Part shown: in pieces, positions 1 to 13,000 of the stretch
Position numbering within the stretch: position 1 is the stretch's first letter
How the letters are laid out: each line of letters starts with the position of its first letter
Assembly (NCBI GenBank): GCA_949752735.1
Contig: OX457037.1
Coordinates: forward strand, 33,294,956-33,358,955
DNA length: 64,000 nt
Direction: 5' to 3'
Origin: Lumbricus terrestris
Lineage: Eukaryota > Annelida > Clitellata > Crassiclitellata > Lumbricidae
Translations under genes and position numbers: made by a program
Notes under the pieces: generated by a model
What the model was told of the DNA's origin: nothing
The model's database searches: none
What the model saw: only the letters and a program-made list of their open reading frames with translations

Positions 1-1783
1 AAAAATTTATTCGTGTCAAATATCAGCAAATTTTAACAGCTGATTCTGTAGTAGGGTTCATTCTAACCGTTTTAAGTGATTTAACTGCAGAATAAGCCAA
101 GCTGCCAAAGCAGTTTTCTACTAAGCATTCGATTTGCAAAAATTCAGCAAATGTGGGCCTGAATTCACTAGAATAAATGGAATGCAGGCTAGAAGTGGAG
201 TCTTGAGAAAGTAGGCCTCTATATGATGCTTGTGTTCAAGCAATTAATTTATTTCTTGTTACCTACAGCTGAAATGCCCTTTCAGGCTTCTGGGATACGG
301 TAAGAACAGCATTTTCGGTGATGCTGTTTTTTCAGAACAGTTTTGGTCATTCATTGATAATACCTGTTTGGTGATTCGCTCCTCACCCATGACACTTTGC
401 ATGATCATAAAAAAATTACCAAAGAAGTATCCACAGTCCATACGAATATTAGATTGCATGGCGTTGGAACACATGGACCATTTGTGGGGCGCGGTGGTGT
501 AGTGGTGGCGTTGTTGCCTTGAAGCCGGAAGGTTCGAGGCTCGAATTCACCTCAAGTCGCCGCATAGGGACCTTGTGCAAGTCCTTCACTCGCAATTGCT
601 CAGCGCTTCGGCGTGAAACTCCAATGCAGTGTCCGCTCTGCAGTCGGGAGCACCTCTGAGTAGAGAACTTGAAGGGACGCTATTACAAGTGCACATACAA
701 ACAAACCATTGCTTTAAACTCGCTGCCCAAAGAACTTACTTTGCTAATCAGTCTATTGCTGCAAATATAAATTTAAAGCTCCATTTTTAGCTGTTACTGG
801 CTAAAAAGTTTACTACATGCCGAATAATTGCTGTGCTTATTATGATGCAGTGTTACTTTGCATTCACTGTCTGAAGAGTCCTGCACTCCCCGTAAGAATA
901 GCTTTGGATTGGCTAATTGTTTAGATAAACTCCTAATTCGTATTGATAAGCTCTCGAATAATATTAGGAAATTTAATTCTAACTGATCAGCAATTTTTAG
1001 CTTGTTCTAATTGGCTAGTTTTTTAAAATTCTACTGAGCCATTTATCAATGGGTGTGTCAAACTACTTGATAACAACTGCCAATACAATCAGTTTCTGTT
1101 CAAAGAAAAATTATTGTTTCTTTTACAATCTAAGGAGAGTTAAAGAGTTTGATTTTTTATGCCCACAAGGAAAATCATAAAAGCTAAAAAGACTGTGCAG
1201 TAACTTGCTGCGGCTGTAACTTGCTGTGGCTTGTTTTAAATTGCCAAGGAATATATAAATAAATTATCAAAATCTAATTCTTATTGCTAATTTTTAAGCT
1301 ATTAAAAATGGGATCGGTTTCTGTGATGCATGTTGTCATGGACGCCATTTACTGATGAATTTTTTACTTGAAACAATAGTTTTTCTTGTTGCTTGCAGCA
1401 ATTGATCTCTTGCAGTACAATGCTGAGCACTGCTATTAAATTATTATTATTTATTTATACATAGGGTGTTTGTAGGTGGCGATATTTTGGAAGGTTTCTC
1501 TCCAAGGAAGCAATGTGGTCCATATAGGAGATGATGAGAAACCATACGTGTGTTATTTTATGTAGAGTGTGACTTTTAAAACTAAAATTACTGGATTCAT
1601 GAGTATCTGTTATTGCTAGTGCACAAGCACCTAGCATTCTTAATGCCACCTTGTCAAGTCATGTCAGTATTAGGTGTAGTTTTATTTTCACCATACATAT
1701 AAATGCAACAGTACTTTGTCCTTATATAGTTTTTATGCATTGGTGTATCAACCAAATAAAAGAATGGGTTTTTGTAATTTTAG
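1..1783. other. Sequence upstream of the first visible PUF60 exon
   Basis: AT-rich, and no convincing protein-coding exon was found. It holds one SINE copy (484-713). It also holds a short segment at 269-299 framed by a good acceptor and the donor GTAAGA, which could be a non-coding leader exon of PUF60. If its ATG at 274 were used, the frame would not fit the exon at 1784. The rest looks like intron or intergenic DNA. Confidence 0.5.
484..713 (+). mobile_element. tRNA-derived SINE, family A, full-length copy
   Basis: A tRNA-like head carries an A-box-like TGGTGTAGTGG and a B-box region (GGTTCGAGGCTCGAAT). A conserved body follows, with 'gggagc(g/a)cctctgagtag', then a '(g)cgctat..aacaagtgcacatacaaacaaac' tail. 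The hexamer ACCATT lies on both sides and is a possible target-site duplication. Near-identical copies occur at 13786-14004 and 39868-40093, and a reverse copy lies near 14725-14930. The tail is shared with LINE 3' ends elsewhere in the window. Confidence 0.8.
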
Positions 1784-3978
1784 GCGACGGAGGAGGCAGT
1801 ACCTGCCAGTAGTCCATCGGAGAATAATTCTAATGAAGGTATGTGAAAGATTCTGATATTCTGATGCACTTGTTAATTATGAACTTGTTATTAAAACTTC
1901 AGTAGAGTTTGTTAGTTGTTGTTTTAATGAGAACTTTGATTAAGTTGAACAAATTGGTAAGCTCTACAGTATGATAAAGATTCACCTGGTGTCAAGAGAT
2001 TAAATCACTAATCTGCACGTACCTATATCAAGATCCTGCATTTTCAATTTTGTCCAATTTCTGTATTGGATTTGTGGATAAAAATGTGAAATTGCTCCTC
2101 AGTATAAACCACAAAGAGTAAAAGAATCAACTGGAGGCCAGATTTAAATCACTGTAATCTGCACATGACTGTGATTGATTTTTTTTAATCATGTGTGAAG
2201 CATTTTGAATTTTGTCCAATTTATGTGGTGAATTTGTGGATAACAATGTGAAATTGCTCCTCAGTGTAAACCACAAAGAGTTTACAACCAGTATTTACTT
2301 TCTTCGGCTTTAACAGTGTAGCCAATTTCTACATGAGAAAATACTGCCACAAATGTGTAGCTTTATATGGTTCCTATGGGAAATCTCTTTTTTTGAGTAG
2401 GCAGAGTTTTTGTATGGCTAAAAACCCAAATTAGAGCCTGTTTTGATTTTCTTTGATTTTTGCAAGTCAGCAGCTTTGAGCGTGGAAAATAAATACCAGA
2501 TGTCTATGCTCATTGGAGGCTCATGGGTGTGCGTATTAATTGTGCGGTTGATAATTGGTTACTCTGTATCTGATGCTCGTTTTCTTGTTGCGTTTGTTTT
2601 GGAATGTGTCTGTAAGGAATGCACATTGAGCGGCTCAGACCATTCAGTCGTAACGCATCGAACTGTCGCAAGTAACACCTGGTGGTATATGCTACCTTGA
2701 GCATCTGTCGCCACTTTCCACGTAGACCGTTTTGAAACAACACCGCTGAATTCATTTCTTTTCAGATTTACTGTGTGTGTGTGTGTTTTCAGTTTAAAAT
2801 TGGTGCATTTACTGAATTTTAAATATTATCCTTTGCAAGCTCTACCTAGGCAGAACTCGCTATATTGAGACGTAAAAATATAATTTAAACAAAGCTCGGT
2901 ACTCGGATTTAGGCAGACTGAACTGTACTTTATAAGCAGATAGGCATTGTAGCAGATCTATGTTAAATCACCACTCAATCGGAAGAACTTAAGAGTTTCT
3001 GCATTACAGACTCCATAAAAATTTGATAGGCCTACTCGAAGATTTAGAGATATGCTTACTTGGCTAAGGTAATGTTCTGGCTGAATTGCGACCACTTTTG
3101 GGAGAATTTGAATGAAATAATTTGAATGAAATGCGCTCGTATTTCTTGCTTCATCCAAGTGAACTGATGAAGGACCTTTCAGAAAATCTCCGTACAGTAT
3201 TTAAAGTTCCATTATGTAGCTTTGCTCGGAACCCTATTACAACTGGGACGGACGATACTTAGAGATGCGGTTAAACATTGAAAAGCAGAGCGTGATAATT
3301 ATGTGCTTTTGTTTTGTCTCTGTCTGTGTTTGTGTATGTAAGCAGTCTGATGATGATGGTCTTCTCACTTAGACAGAAATCTTGGTTTAAGATGATTTGG
3401 GTTTTGATGGTGACTGGCGAGTCAGTTATTAGCAAAGGGGCCCTAGCGACTCTACGGATCAAGTCGGGCCGCCCTCGCCAAACGCAATCGGTAATGGTTG
3501 TCTCTGCCAGAACTTTATGACAAAGCAGTTTTTTTTCTCTGTGAGGTTTTAGTGCTTTAAGATATCAAATGCATTATTCAGAATAAGTGAAATAAAATAT
3601 GGACTTGGGCTCTGACTGAATATTAAGTATGGTAGTGAAGGTACGTGGTGTCTACTTGAACACGTTATTTATCTGCCACGTAGTCTTGTGTGTAGCAAAT
3701 GCTATTGGGTCATTGAATTGCTTGGCTTTACTGTTGGGTTTTGGACATCAGTGCTTTGTTTTGTGTGCCATCAGACTTGTGCTGTAGTGCATAAGGTATT
3801 GGCACTGTAGAAACAATTGACTTGTTTTTTTCCAAAATGTTAAATTTCGACGTGGTGCGAAACTGCAGAATGTCAGAAACAAAGGCATAACAGCTTGTCC
3901 TTCGCCAATACCCAGTTTTTTTTATTGCTGCTGTTATTATTGTTGTTGCCATTATTATTGAACAGTGCATAACTGCAA

Positions 3979-4010
<32 letters not shown>

Positions 4011-7000
4011 TTGTGTGTGTACCCGGTATATATAAAACCGTTGTTTTATGTGCTCTAGACGCCAGAGTTCTAGAAGCTGTTTTTTCAATGCATGCTTTTG
4101 TGATTTCAGAGGAGAGCATGAATGCCGCTGCTGATGCTGCTGCTGATGTCAAACCATCCGTCCCAGAGAGACCGGCATCTCCGCAGGCACCCCAGAGCGG
4201 TCCAGTGGTTACCGGGCCAGGGGGAAAGAGGGAACAGAAGCTGTTCACACCGGCCAAGTTAAATGCCGAGCAGCAAGAAGCACTTGCCAAGGCCAAGAAG
4301 TACGCAATGGAACAGAGCATCAAAAGTGTGCTTCTCAAACAGACGCTTGTGCATCAACAGCAGGTTGGTAATTGGTCAACCTGGTTATGAAGGAGCTATA
4401 AAATGATGCCATTTTCACACAAGGAACAGTGTATAGTTTGTACTGGAGAATTAGTTCACATTTATTTTGGATTGAGTGATGATTTCACATGATATGTGTA
4501 GGTGATGTTTAGGTTTTCTGCGAACTAATGGTTGCTGAGTTAGATTATGTTAGCGACTTAATATTGGGAAAATCAGCGTATTTGATGAATAATTATCGGC
4601 CACAGTTGAGACCAGTTGATTAGTTGATTAGACAATAATCGATCCAGTAACACTGTCACCAGAGAAGGTTGTGTGCAAATGAACCGACTTTTTATTGGGT
4701 TTCTATGGTCAAAGGGTTTGTCCATATATCATGTTCACAGGAAGGGTAGGGTCACCGGATTGAGACAATTTGCGTATGGGTGCTCACTGCTTACGGTGGG
4801 GCTAGACAATATGTAAGTACGCAAGCTAAATTTCTAAATATGACGTCTGAAAATTTTGCGTACATGATATGGATGGAACCAAAGAGTGTTTGATGTGACA
4901 TACTAGATCATGATATGTGCTATGCGGGCAATTTGCTTGATAAAGTAGCTTTAGTTGCTGGCAGGATGATTCTGTGAAATGTCAGTATTCATTCTCTTTA
5001 CTGTTTTCTGTAGATGGCAAGTATTCAGAACGCATTGCAGAGACCATTTACCGTCATGGGCAGGTGAGTCATTGGCATCATCTTGTTCTAGTATAGGCTA
5101 TGCATAGAGTACCAGAGTTGTCTTTTGGCATGAACTGTCGAGTGTAGTGCATGACCTAAGTGTTAAGAAGGAAATTTTGTGCCAATGTTATTTTGGGGAC
5201 GAGATAATCCTGGATATGAAAGCTTCATCATATGGAATGCAGCAATATTTGGTATGGCCTCCTTCAAAAGTTCACAAGTCCGAGTATGACAAAACATCAA
5301 TTGTACTGAACAACAATACGTGAAGGACTTGATCAGTTGTCTTACAAAGTGACTGCCTCAGTTCAGGCTCAATATTAGCTTCCAATGTTTCATTACATGT
5401 GAATGGTGTTTTTTTCATTCTGTCTGGTATACGGTTTTTGCACCTTGTACATAATGATTTTTAGAGACCTTGAGAGCAGCATTCAGTATTTTGACATTAA
5501 GCAACATTACAATTTCCATTTGCATTGTGTTCTCATTTTGAGGTTTATATTACGATTGGGCTTCTTTGCAGGTGGATAGTTTTTTCATTTTGTTATTTTC
5601 AGCATGCAGATTACAGAACAAGTATGGACAAAACTTGGCACGTAAGTTCCTCATCATTTTGTTTCTATATATCTTATTTTCTTGCATTATTTAAAACATT
5701 AATGTGTTGCCTAGAGAAAGTTTTAGAAATTGGCATTCCAGCCAGTTTCATGAGAATTTATTATGAAGAGCTTGTGAACAGTGGTTCAGATGTTTTAACA
5801 CCTTGGGTTAGCTCGTGCTCTATGCCTTTTGGTCTGCTTTGTGTTTTTTTAAATATGGTGATTTAACATTCTTTCTGTTCACATACAGGAACTATAGTTC
5901 TGATTTTTGCCAGTCTTTATTTGATGATACTTTGCGGATTTGATTACTTGTTTTCTTATAGCACCTTTTCGTTTCCTGAATTATACTCTTGATATTTGCA
6001 TCAGAATTCTTTATTTGTTCGAAATGTTGTAGAATCTATGTCGGCAGCATCAACTTTGATGTTCGGGAAGACACGGTGAAGAATGCCTTCCAGCCATTCG
6101 GACCAATTAAGAATGTCAGCCTGTCATGGGACGCTATTGCGAACAAACACAAGGGATTTGCGTTTGTCGAGTATGACGTTCCTGAGGCTGCAACCTTGGC
6201 TCTTGAGCAGATGAATGGTGTGATGCTTGGTGGAAGAAACATCAAGGTATCGTTTCATTGTTCCACATCTTTGTTCCTCATCTGTTGTGTGATCTCTTTC
6301 ACTAATTTTGCTTCTTTTTGCTTTTGGTTTGTGTTCTAGAGCAGAGCTCTTCTAAAATAGTCTAGCTGAGGATTTATTTAATGAATCATATTAATCACGA
6401 CTAGATGATTCGGTCAACTTGTCGGATAGCATTTTAGACCCAAATTAAGATGCCCAAGACAGCACCCAAGTCAGACTCTTAGAGCCTGATGGTAAAATTT
6501 TGACACCTGATGATAGTCTCATTCTCAGGTGGTTCACGTACAATTCCATTTTGAGGAATTTTACTAATTAAATGGCATCCTCTGATTTGCACCAACATTT
6601 CCTATCATATTATGACCTGATGTGAAGAAGATTTGTGCTTGAATCTGACACAGGTTGGTCGTCCAAGTAATATGCCACAGGCGCAACCGATTATCGAGAA
6701 GCTGATGGAGGAAGCAAAGCCGTACAATCGCATATATGTCGCATCAATTCATCCAGATCTTTCGGAATCTGATGTACAAAGGTGAGAGATATTATACTAC
6801 GTGTTAAGTATTGGGCAAAAGTGTTGCAATACTTGTGGAAGGCTTTTGATAAGGAATAAGTAATCTAAAGAAATTTCAGCAAGTTCTACCAAAAGTAAAA
6901 ACCAACAGCACAGTGTTTCAACTTTTTTTCTTCCAAGTGGAAGTTTAAGCATCAAGGTAGGATTGTTAGTAGTAGCTTGAAAATTTTATGTTGCTTTCCT

Positions 7001-10000
7001 TAGTGATGCTTCTGAGTGGAGATATGTAAGATAGGCACTATAAATTTGAAGAAATGAAGGTTAATAGACTTTATGTTCAAATAAAGTAGAGTACTTAGCT
7101 TAATGTATTTCATATGGTTTGTTTACAAACCTGTCAGTTAAATTTGAATTGCTTTATAATTTTTGTTGTTGTATTCTTAAGCCTGCAGTTTACTCAAATG
7201 CATTTTATCACAGCCTTAAAACTGTACTTTTCAGCCGTGGAGTGCTTCTGAGTAGTAACTTTGAGTGATGCTATAGAAACCTTCGTAATTTGTTCTTTCT
7301 TGAATAGTTGCCGAATAAATCTTTTGATTTTTGATTTGTAATGAATGAATGAATTTGTTTTAAGATAGTGATACACTTTAGGAATCTTCATGTACAGGGT
7401 GGGCCATAAAAAAGTGACTTTTTATGGCCCACCCATACAGTACAATAAGACACAGATGAAACAATGTTCACCTATGAAACAAGTTATTCAAAACGTAAGC
7501 ACCAAAACACCAGAGAGCTCAAGGAAGATCTTCTGCAAAGCACTTAACAGGGCCAGTGACCCCATCTTCACGTGAACTGTGTGATAGATTTGAGCTACGG
7601 TACCATTCTATTTTTAGCAACTAACTAAGAAAGTTCCATTCATATTCCTGTTGTAGTCATTGGGGACGTGCCAGAGTTTTTTGCTGCACTTAATTAAATA
7701 GATGTATTATGTTTTAAATTATGAATGCAGCCATTTTTATCGCCAACTGGTTCACATTGAGCTGGATAGAGCTTACTATGAATTTCCTGCTTATTTCTGC
7801 GCATATCAAACTGCGGATTATGGTCTATTGGTCTTGAATATAACAGAGTTTTATTGTGTGTTGCAGTGTTTTCGAAGCTTTTGGAATCATTAGGTCTTGT
7901 AAATTAGCAGCTGATATGCTGAGGCCAGGCAAACATCGGTAAGAACCTGATTTGCAGTTCTGTTTTATGCGACGTAAAGCATCACTTCATTTATTACTTC
8001 CTCTTAGCACTTTGTTGTGATGCTTGTTTTTGGCTAGCAATCTTTTGGTAACTAATGTGGTTAATTGAATTATTATAATTCATTTTAAAATTATCAGCCA
8101 GAATTTATCTCTGTTTTCTCAGGTCTTCTCTTGTTCTATGTTTCTTATCCATTTTCCCAGTTGTCAACCTTTTTCTCCTCACAGTTTTTCACTCCGATCT
8201 ATTTGAAACTTGAAGCATGATCTTTAACAGTGATGCTCAACTCATAAAAAATTCTGCTTCTGTGTGCCTTTTTGTAGATTATGGTTGATAATATTTGTGA
8301 TTAAAGTTAGCAGGATGTAGATACAAAGTATTGGAATGATTTTCGTCAGCTAGATGCACTAAATGTGATTTTCTTGGTTGTTTATCTTGTTGGTCGTGCA
8401 TTTTAGCGGATACGGTTTCATAGAATACGAAACCGCTCAGGCAGCGGTAGATGCGGTTTCTTCGATGAATCTCTTTAACCTAGGAGGGCAGTATCTGCGA
8501 GTAGGAAAGGTAAGAATTCATTTTCATTTTTACTCGTTGAGTTTTGAATCAAGATTAAGTTTTGAAGTCATCATACATTGCACGATTTTGTCAGTTGTCA
8601 CATATAGTGAGTTCTGTTTTATGGAGGTTTGAGAAAGGCAGCAGAGAGTTTTCTTTGCAGGAAAATGGTTTGAAGCCAGTTGTAATGATGGTAATGCTAA
8701 ATTTATGATAATTCTCGTTACTTGAGGTCCAATTTCTATTAGGGCTCTTTTTTTGTTTTGAAGTGTTAGTTGCATCTCCTTAAATAAAACTAATGTCTTA
8801 ACTATTCAATTTTTAAGTATCATCCTAGTTGATATTATATATGTGTACACTGTACAGTGTACACATGTAATGTGATGCTGTCTATTTTTAACACTTGTTT
8901 ATTGGCTTATTGCACAAATTTATATAGCACCCCTTCAAGATTTCTATTCAGGGGCACTGCCTGTGCTGATCTAATTGATCAATGCTAAATGCAGCTAAAG
9001 TAAACATGATCAAACAGTTAGTCAAAACGAACACAGCTCGAATAATAGATACCGAAAAAGTTGCCAATGACAAGGTCCCGCCCACACCCAGGATCTGTGT
9101 TCTGTAATTCCAGTCTCTCTGCATTTCTCTTTTGTAACATAAATCGGTTTGTGACTTGGATTAGCATATATTTTGAATCTACTTTCTCTGTTTTTCGTAG
9201 GCTGTCACTCCACCGTCAGTTCAGCAGATTCCCAGCTTCCCGACATCCATGCCGACGGCTGCTGCTGTGGCTGCTGCTGCGGTGACGGCAAAGATCACTG
9301 CAATGGATGCAGTTCTATCGGTCAGTTACAATGCACAGCGTGTTTGAAATATCATGGAATTCTCATTAAATACTTTATTGTTACCATATGGATTACCATT
9401 TTTTAGAATGCCAGTGTTGCTGTTTTTGTAGTCCACCTATGACAACTGCTATTAATGCTGTCGACGCAGCTGAGTTGTACAGAGTTTATTGCAATGAGAT
9501 GTCTAACTTCCGCTCCTCAGATTCACATTTCGGTGTGACATTGCGCGCGTTACAAATTTTTTAATAATAATAATAACTTGGGAGAAGATTTTAGTGTTCT
9601 GTGGAGTTATTTTGTTTAATCCTGTGTTTTGTTGATGCACAGTACAGTTAACAATATACATTACATGATTCACAATATACATTGCACACAACAGTTCCTT
9701 GTGGCCTGGTCTATGTGAAGACTTTCCTCCCGTCCCATTTGTCTTTTGTCAGCACTTGAATGCCATTCTTTTTGATCATGGTGTTGTTGGTTAGGTGGGC
9801 ATCACAACACCTCTGAATAATTCTGTTGAGGAATGAATGTGTAATTGTGCACTCACCATATATTCACCTGATTGAATAGATCTGTCTTGTTAAAGGCCGC
9901 TGTTAGTGGTTTGCATTCAGAGACAGAAATTCTGATATGATGTGTGACCCCCCCACCCCAAAGTGACAAAATCTCAGTGACCGTTGTTTACATAATTTCA

Positions 10001-13000
10001 GATTTTCATTGATGACTAGTTGAAATGGGTGTGCTACAAATGTTTCAGTCTGCAGATATTTTAGGCGTATTTTATGATTCAATGCGTCCTGACAAGGTTT
10101 AGGTATTAGTAAAATATATCCCACCAACACTATGATATATGTAAAAGCAGCCAGCTTACGTATACATACATTCATGATTTAAATAGTATGTGGTCATTTA
10201 AGGTGATTTCAGTATGTTACTGATTAATTGTTTAATGTTAGTCGGTTATCTAGACGTTTAATTTACTATTCCATCTAAGTACATCTAATATGTATTATAA
10301 TCTAAGATGATTGATTATACATCTAAGATGTATTGGACATCTAAGATGTATTGCTTCATCTGACTACTGTGTTCTGCTCTTTTGTAGCCGATGTCGATTG
10401 CGCCGCCTGGTCTGGCTATGCCGCAGATTAGTGCTACGCAGTTAACTTCACCGTTTCTTACACCTGGTATCGTTATTCCTCAGTTGGCGGCTAGTGTCAT
10501 TGCAAGCCAGGTCACAGGTAGTCGTTTCATTTTAAAGAGTAATACTTGAAAGTTTTTGGCTTGTTTATATCTTTATCTGGTGTATGTACAATATAACTGT
10601 ATATATTTATATATATATATATATTATATGCATTATATATATATATATATATATACAATTTATTAAAGACCTCAAAAGATTTATCAGTCTGTGATCTAGA
10701 GAAGATTCCAATACATTTATTTGTGTATGTGTGACTTGAGGCCAGCAATGCATAGAAAGTGGTTCAACTGTGATTGTTTGGTTTTATTAACCGTCTAGGT
10801 GTGTTTAAGGTCTGGAATAATTGCTACACTGGATAGCAGGTTGTAAGTCAATGCTACTTTTTGAACTGATGGTCAAACCAAATACCTCAGTTTTCTGATG
10901 CTAGTACAATGAGTATATTAAAATTAAAAATATGTTTGATGTGAAATTGTCATAGATGTGCTATGCGAATTATAATTGATCCAGAACATTAACCGCATCT
11001 GGCTCAGTAGTTTGATATGATCTTACAAAGGGATCTGAAATATTGCTTACCTAGGTACTGTGGAATATGTTGAATCCTCATAATTTTGTTATATTATCTT
11101 GCACTTTATATATAGACTTTTTATAATAAAAATGATGAATTAATAATAGATGGTGTAAATGGAGTTTTTCGGTCAGGGAAACTCAAGCGGTTTTTTTTGT
11201 GACGATGATTCTAGAATGTTTTGTGCCATTTCCAGGTGCTGGTATTGGTCGAATGAGTAGTTTACCGGTTGTTGCTGGAATCAATCCTCCTACTGTCGTT
11301 GTACCAACAGTTGCTTCCATAGTCTCTGCTGTCGCTCAAGGTTGACAAACATATCTTTTTATAGCTGAATTTTTACTTTTCAAAGAATGATTATCCACTC
11401 CACCATGTCTTTAAATGCTAAATGGATTGGTCCTGTCGTTTGGGTGATAAAAGGTTATTTAGACAAAGATGGCTAAAGCCTAGTAATCCTGTAGGTGATA
11501 AATGAACTATGTTATCTAGAACTTATAAACCAAGGTGAATCTTATGTTAAATTGGGTGACATTAATTAAAGGAATTGTGCCACGATTTTTGAACTGAACA
11601 TGATGTTATTATTAGATAAATTTTTCTTCACGCATTGTATTATTTTGGTTTAAGAAATTCAGATTTTGTTATTAATTTGTGGCTGAATAGAGCAAGCTAT
11701 GTTTTGGCAATGTTACATTGTGACGGTTTGTAAAAAACGCACTGAAAAGCTCAACGTAATTGTTCTAGCGTTCATCGGTTTCATCATTGTCATCAAATGA
11801 CTTGATTGTGGTTGATTGGTTGGTTAAAACAGATGCTCTGAAGGCGATCAGTGCTGGAGTGATGGGTGAGGCGCAGAAGAGGTTTGTGGAGGAGGATCCT
11901 GGTCAGACGTTGGCCTCACAGGAGAACATGCAGATCAGCGGCAGTCAAGCACGACACATGGTCATGCAGAAGCTGATGAGGAAGACAGAGGTAAAGCATG
12001 ATGTTGCACCATCAACATCAGCCACTCATTGTCTGAATATTAATTATGTGAATTGACTATGCAGTTGTTTTCTAGCACTGCCTCTGACAGGTATTGTCTA
12101 CATGTATTTGCTGAGAACTTACTGTAGGTAGTTATGAGTTCAAGCTTGACTCAACTGGTTGATATATAATCTTTGTTGATACATTATAATACATTGTCAG
12201 AATGCAATGTGACCACTAAAATATGGCCGTGTGATAATGGTGCTGAAAAACTAGGTTAGCTTGTTGTTGTTTCTTGCTTCTTTTACATTGCATTTGTGTT
12301 TTTTGTCTTTAAGGTTAAGTCTAGATAGTAATAATCGTGAGACCTTAAATAATTTCTCTGTCCCAACTACACAAAAGATGATGACAGGAGAATTAAAGTT
12401 TCGTACGTATCTTGTGGATTTAGTTCTCTTCCCGAGAAAACCTTAAGGAAATGTTACATGGCACTTTAGAGCAGTTGATTCTGTATGCTCCTTAGCCATC
12501 ATAAGTTCTGTATACATCATTATGAAAGCGAATAGCTGATTAATCTATAGAGCAGCAGTGGTGGAAAAAATTCTGCTAGTAGGGATTGAAATCTAGTAGA
12601 ATTCAACCGACATTTCTGACGAGGGTACGTTAAATGATAAATTGCAGAGTCGCGTGATGATCCTTCGTAACATGGTTGGACCAGAGGAGGTGGACGAGGA
12701 TCTCGAGAGCGAAGTGGTTGACGAATGTTCGAAGTACGGTGGTGTCAACCGAGTCATCATCTATCAAGAGAAACAGAGCGAAGAGGAAGACGCTGAAGTT
12801 CTCGTCAAAATCTTCGTCGAATTCCACACCGTTGCAGGTAGACCGTACAATCCAGCAGAAAATACAAATTTCCATTGTAGTTTCATTTCCATTGTAGTTT
12901 CATTTCTATTCATGAACTTTTCTGTCATATGCTTTTAATTAGACTACCTTTAAGCAGGATCGTATAAAGGCGGGACCAAGTGCTGTGATTATACCCTCCA

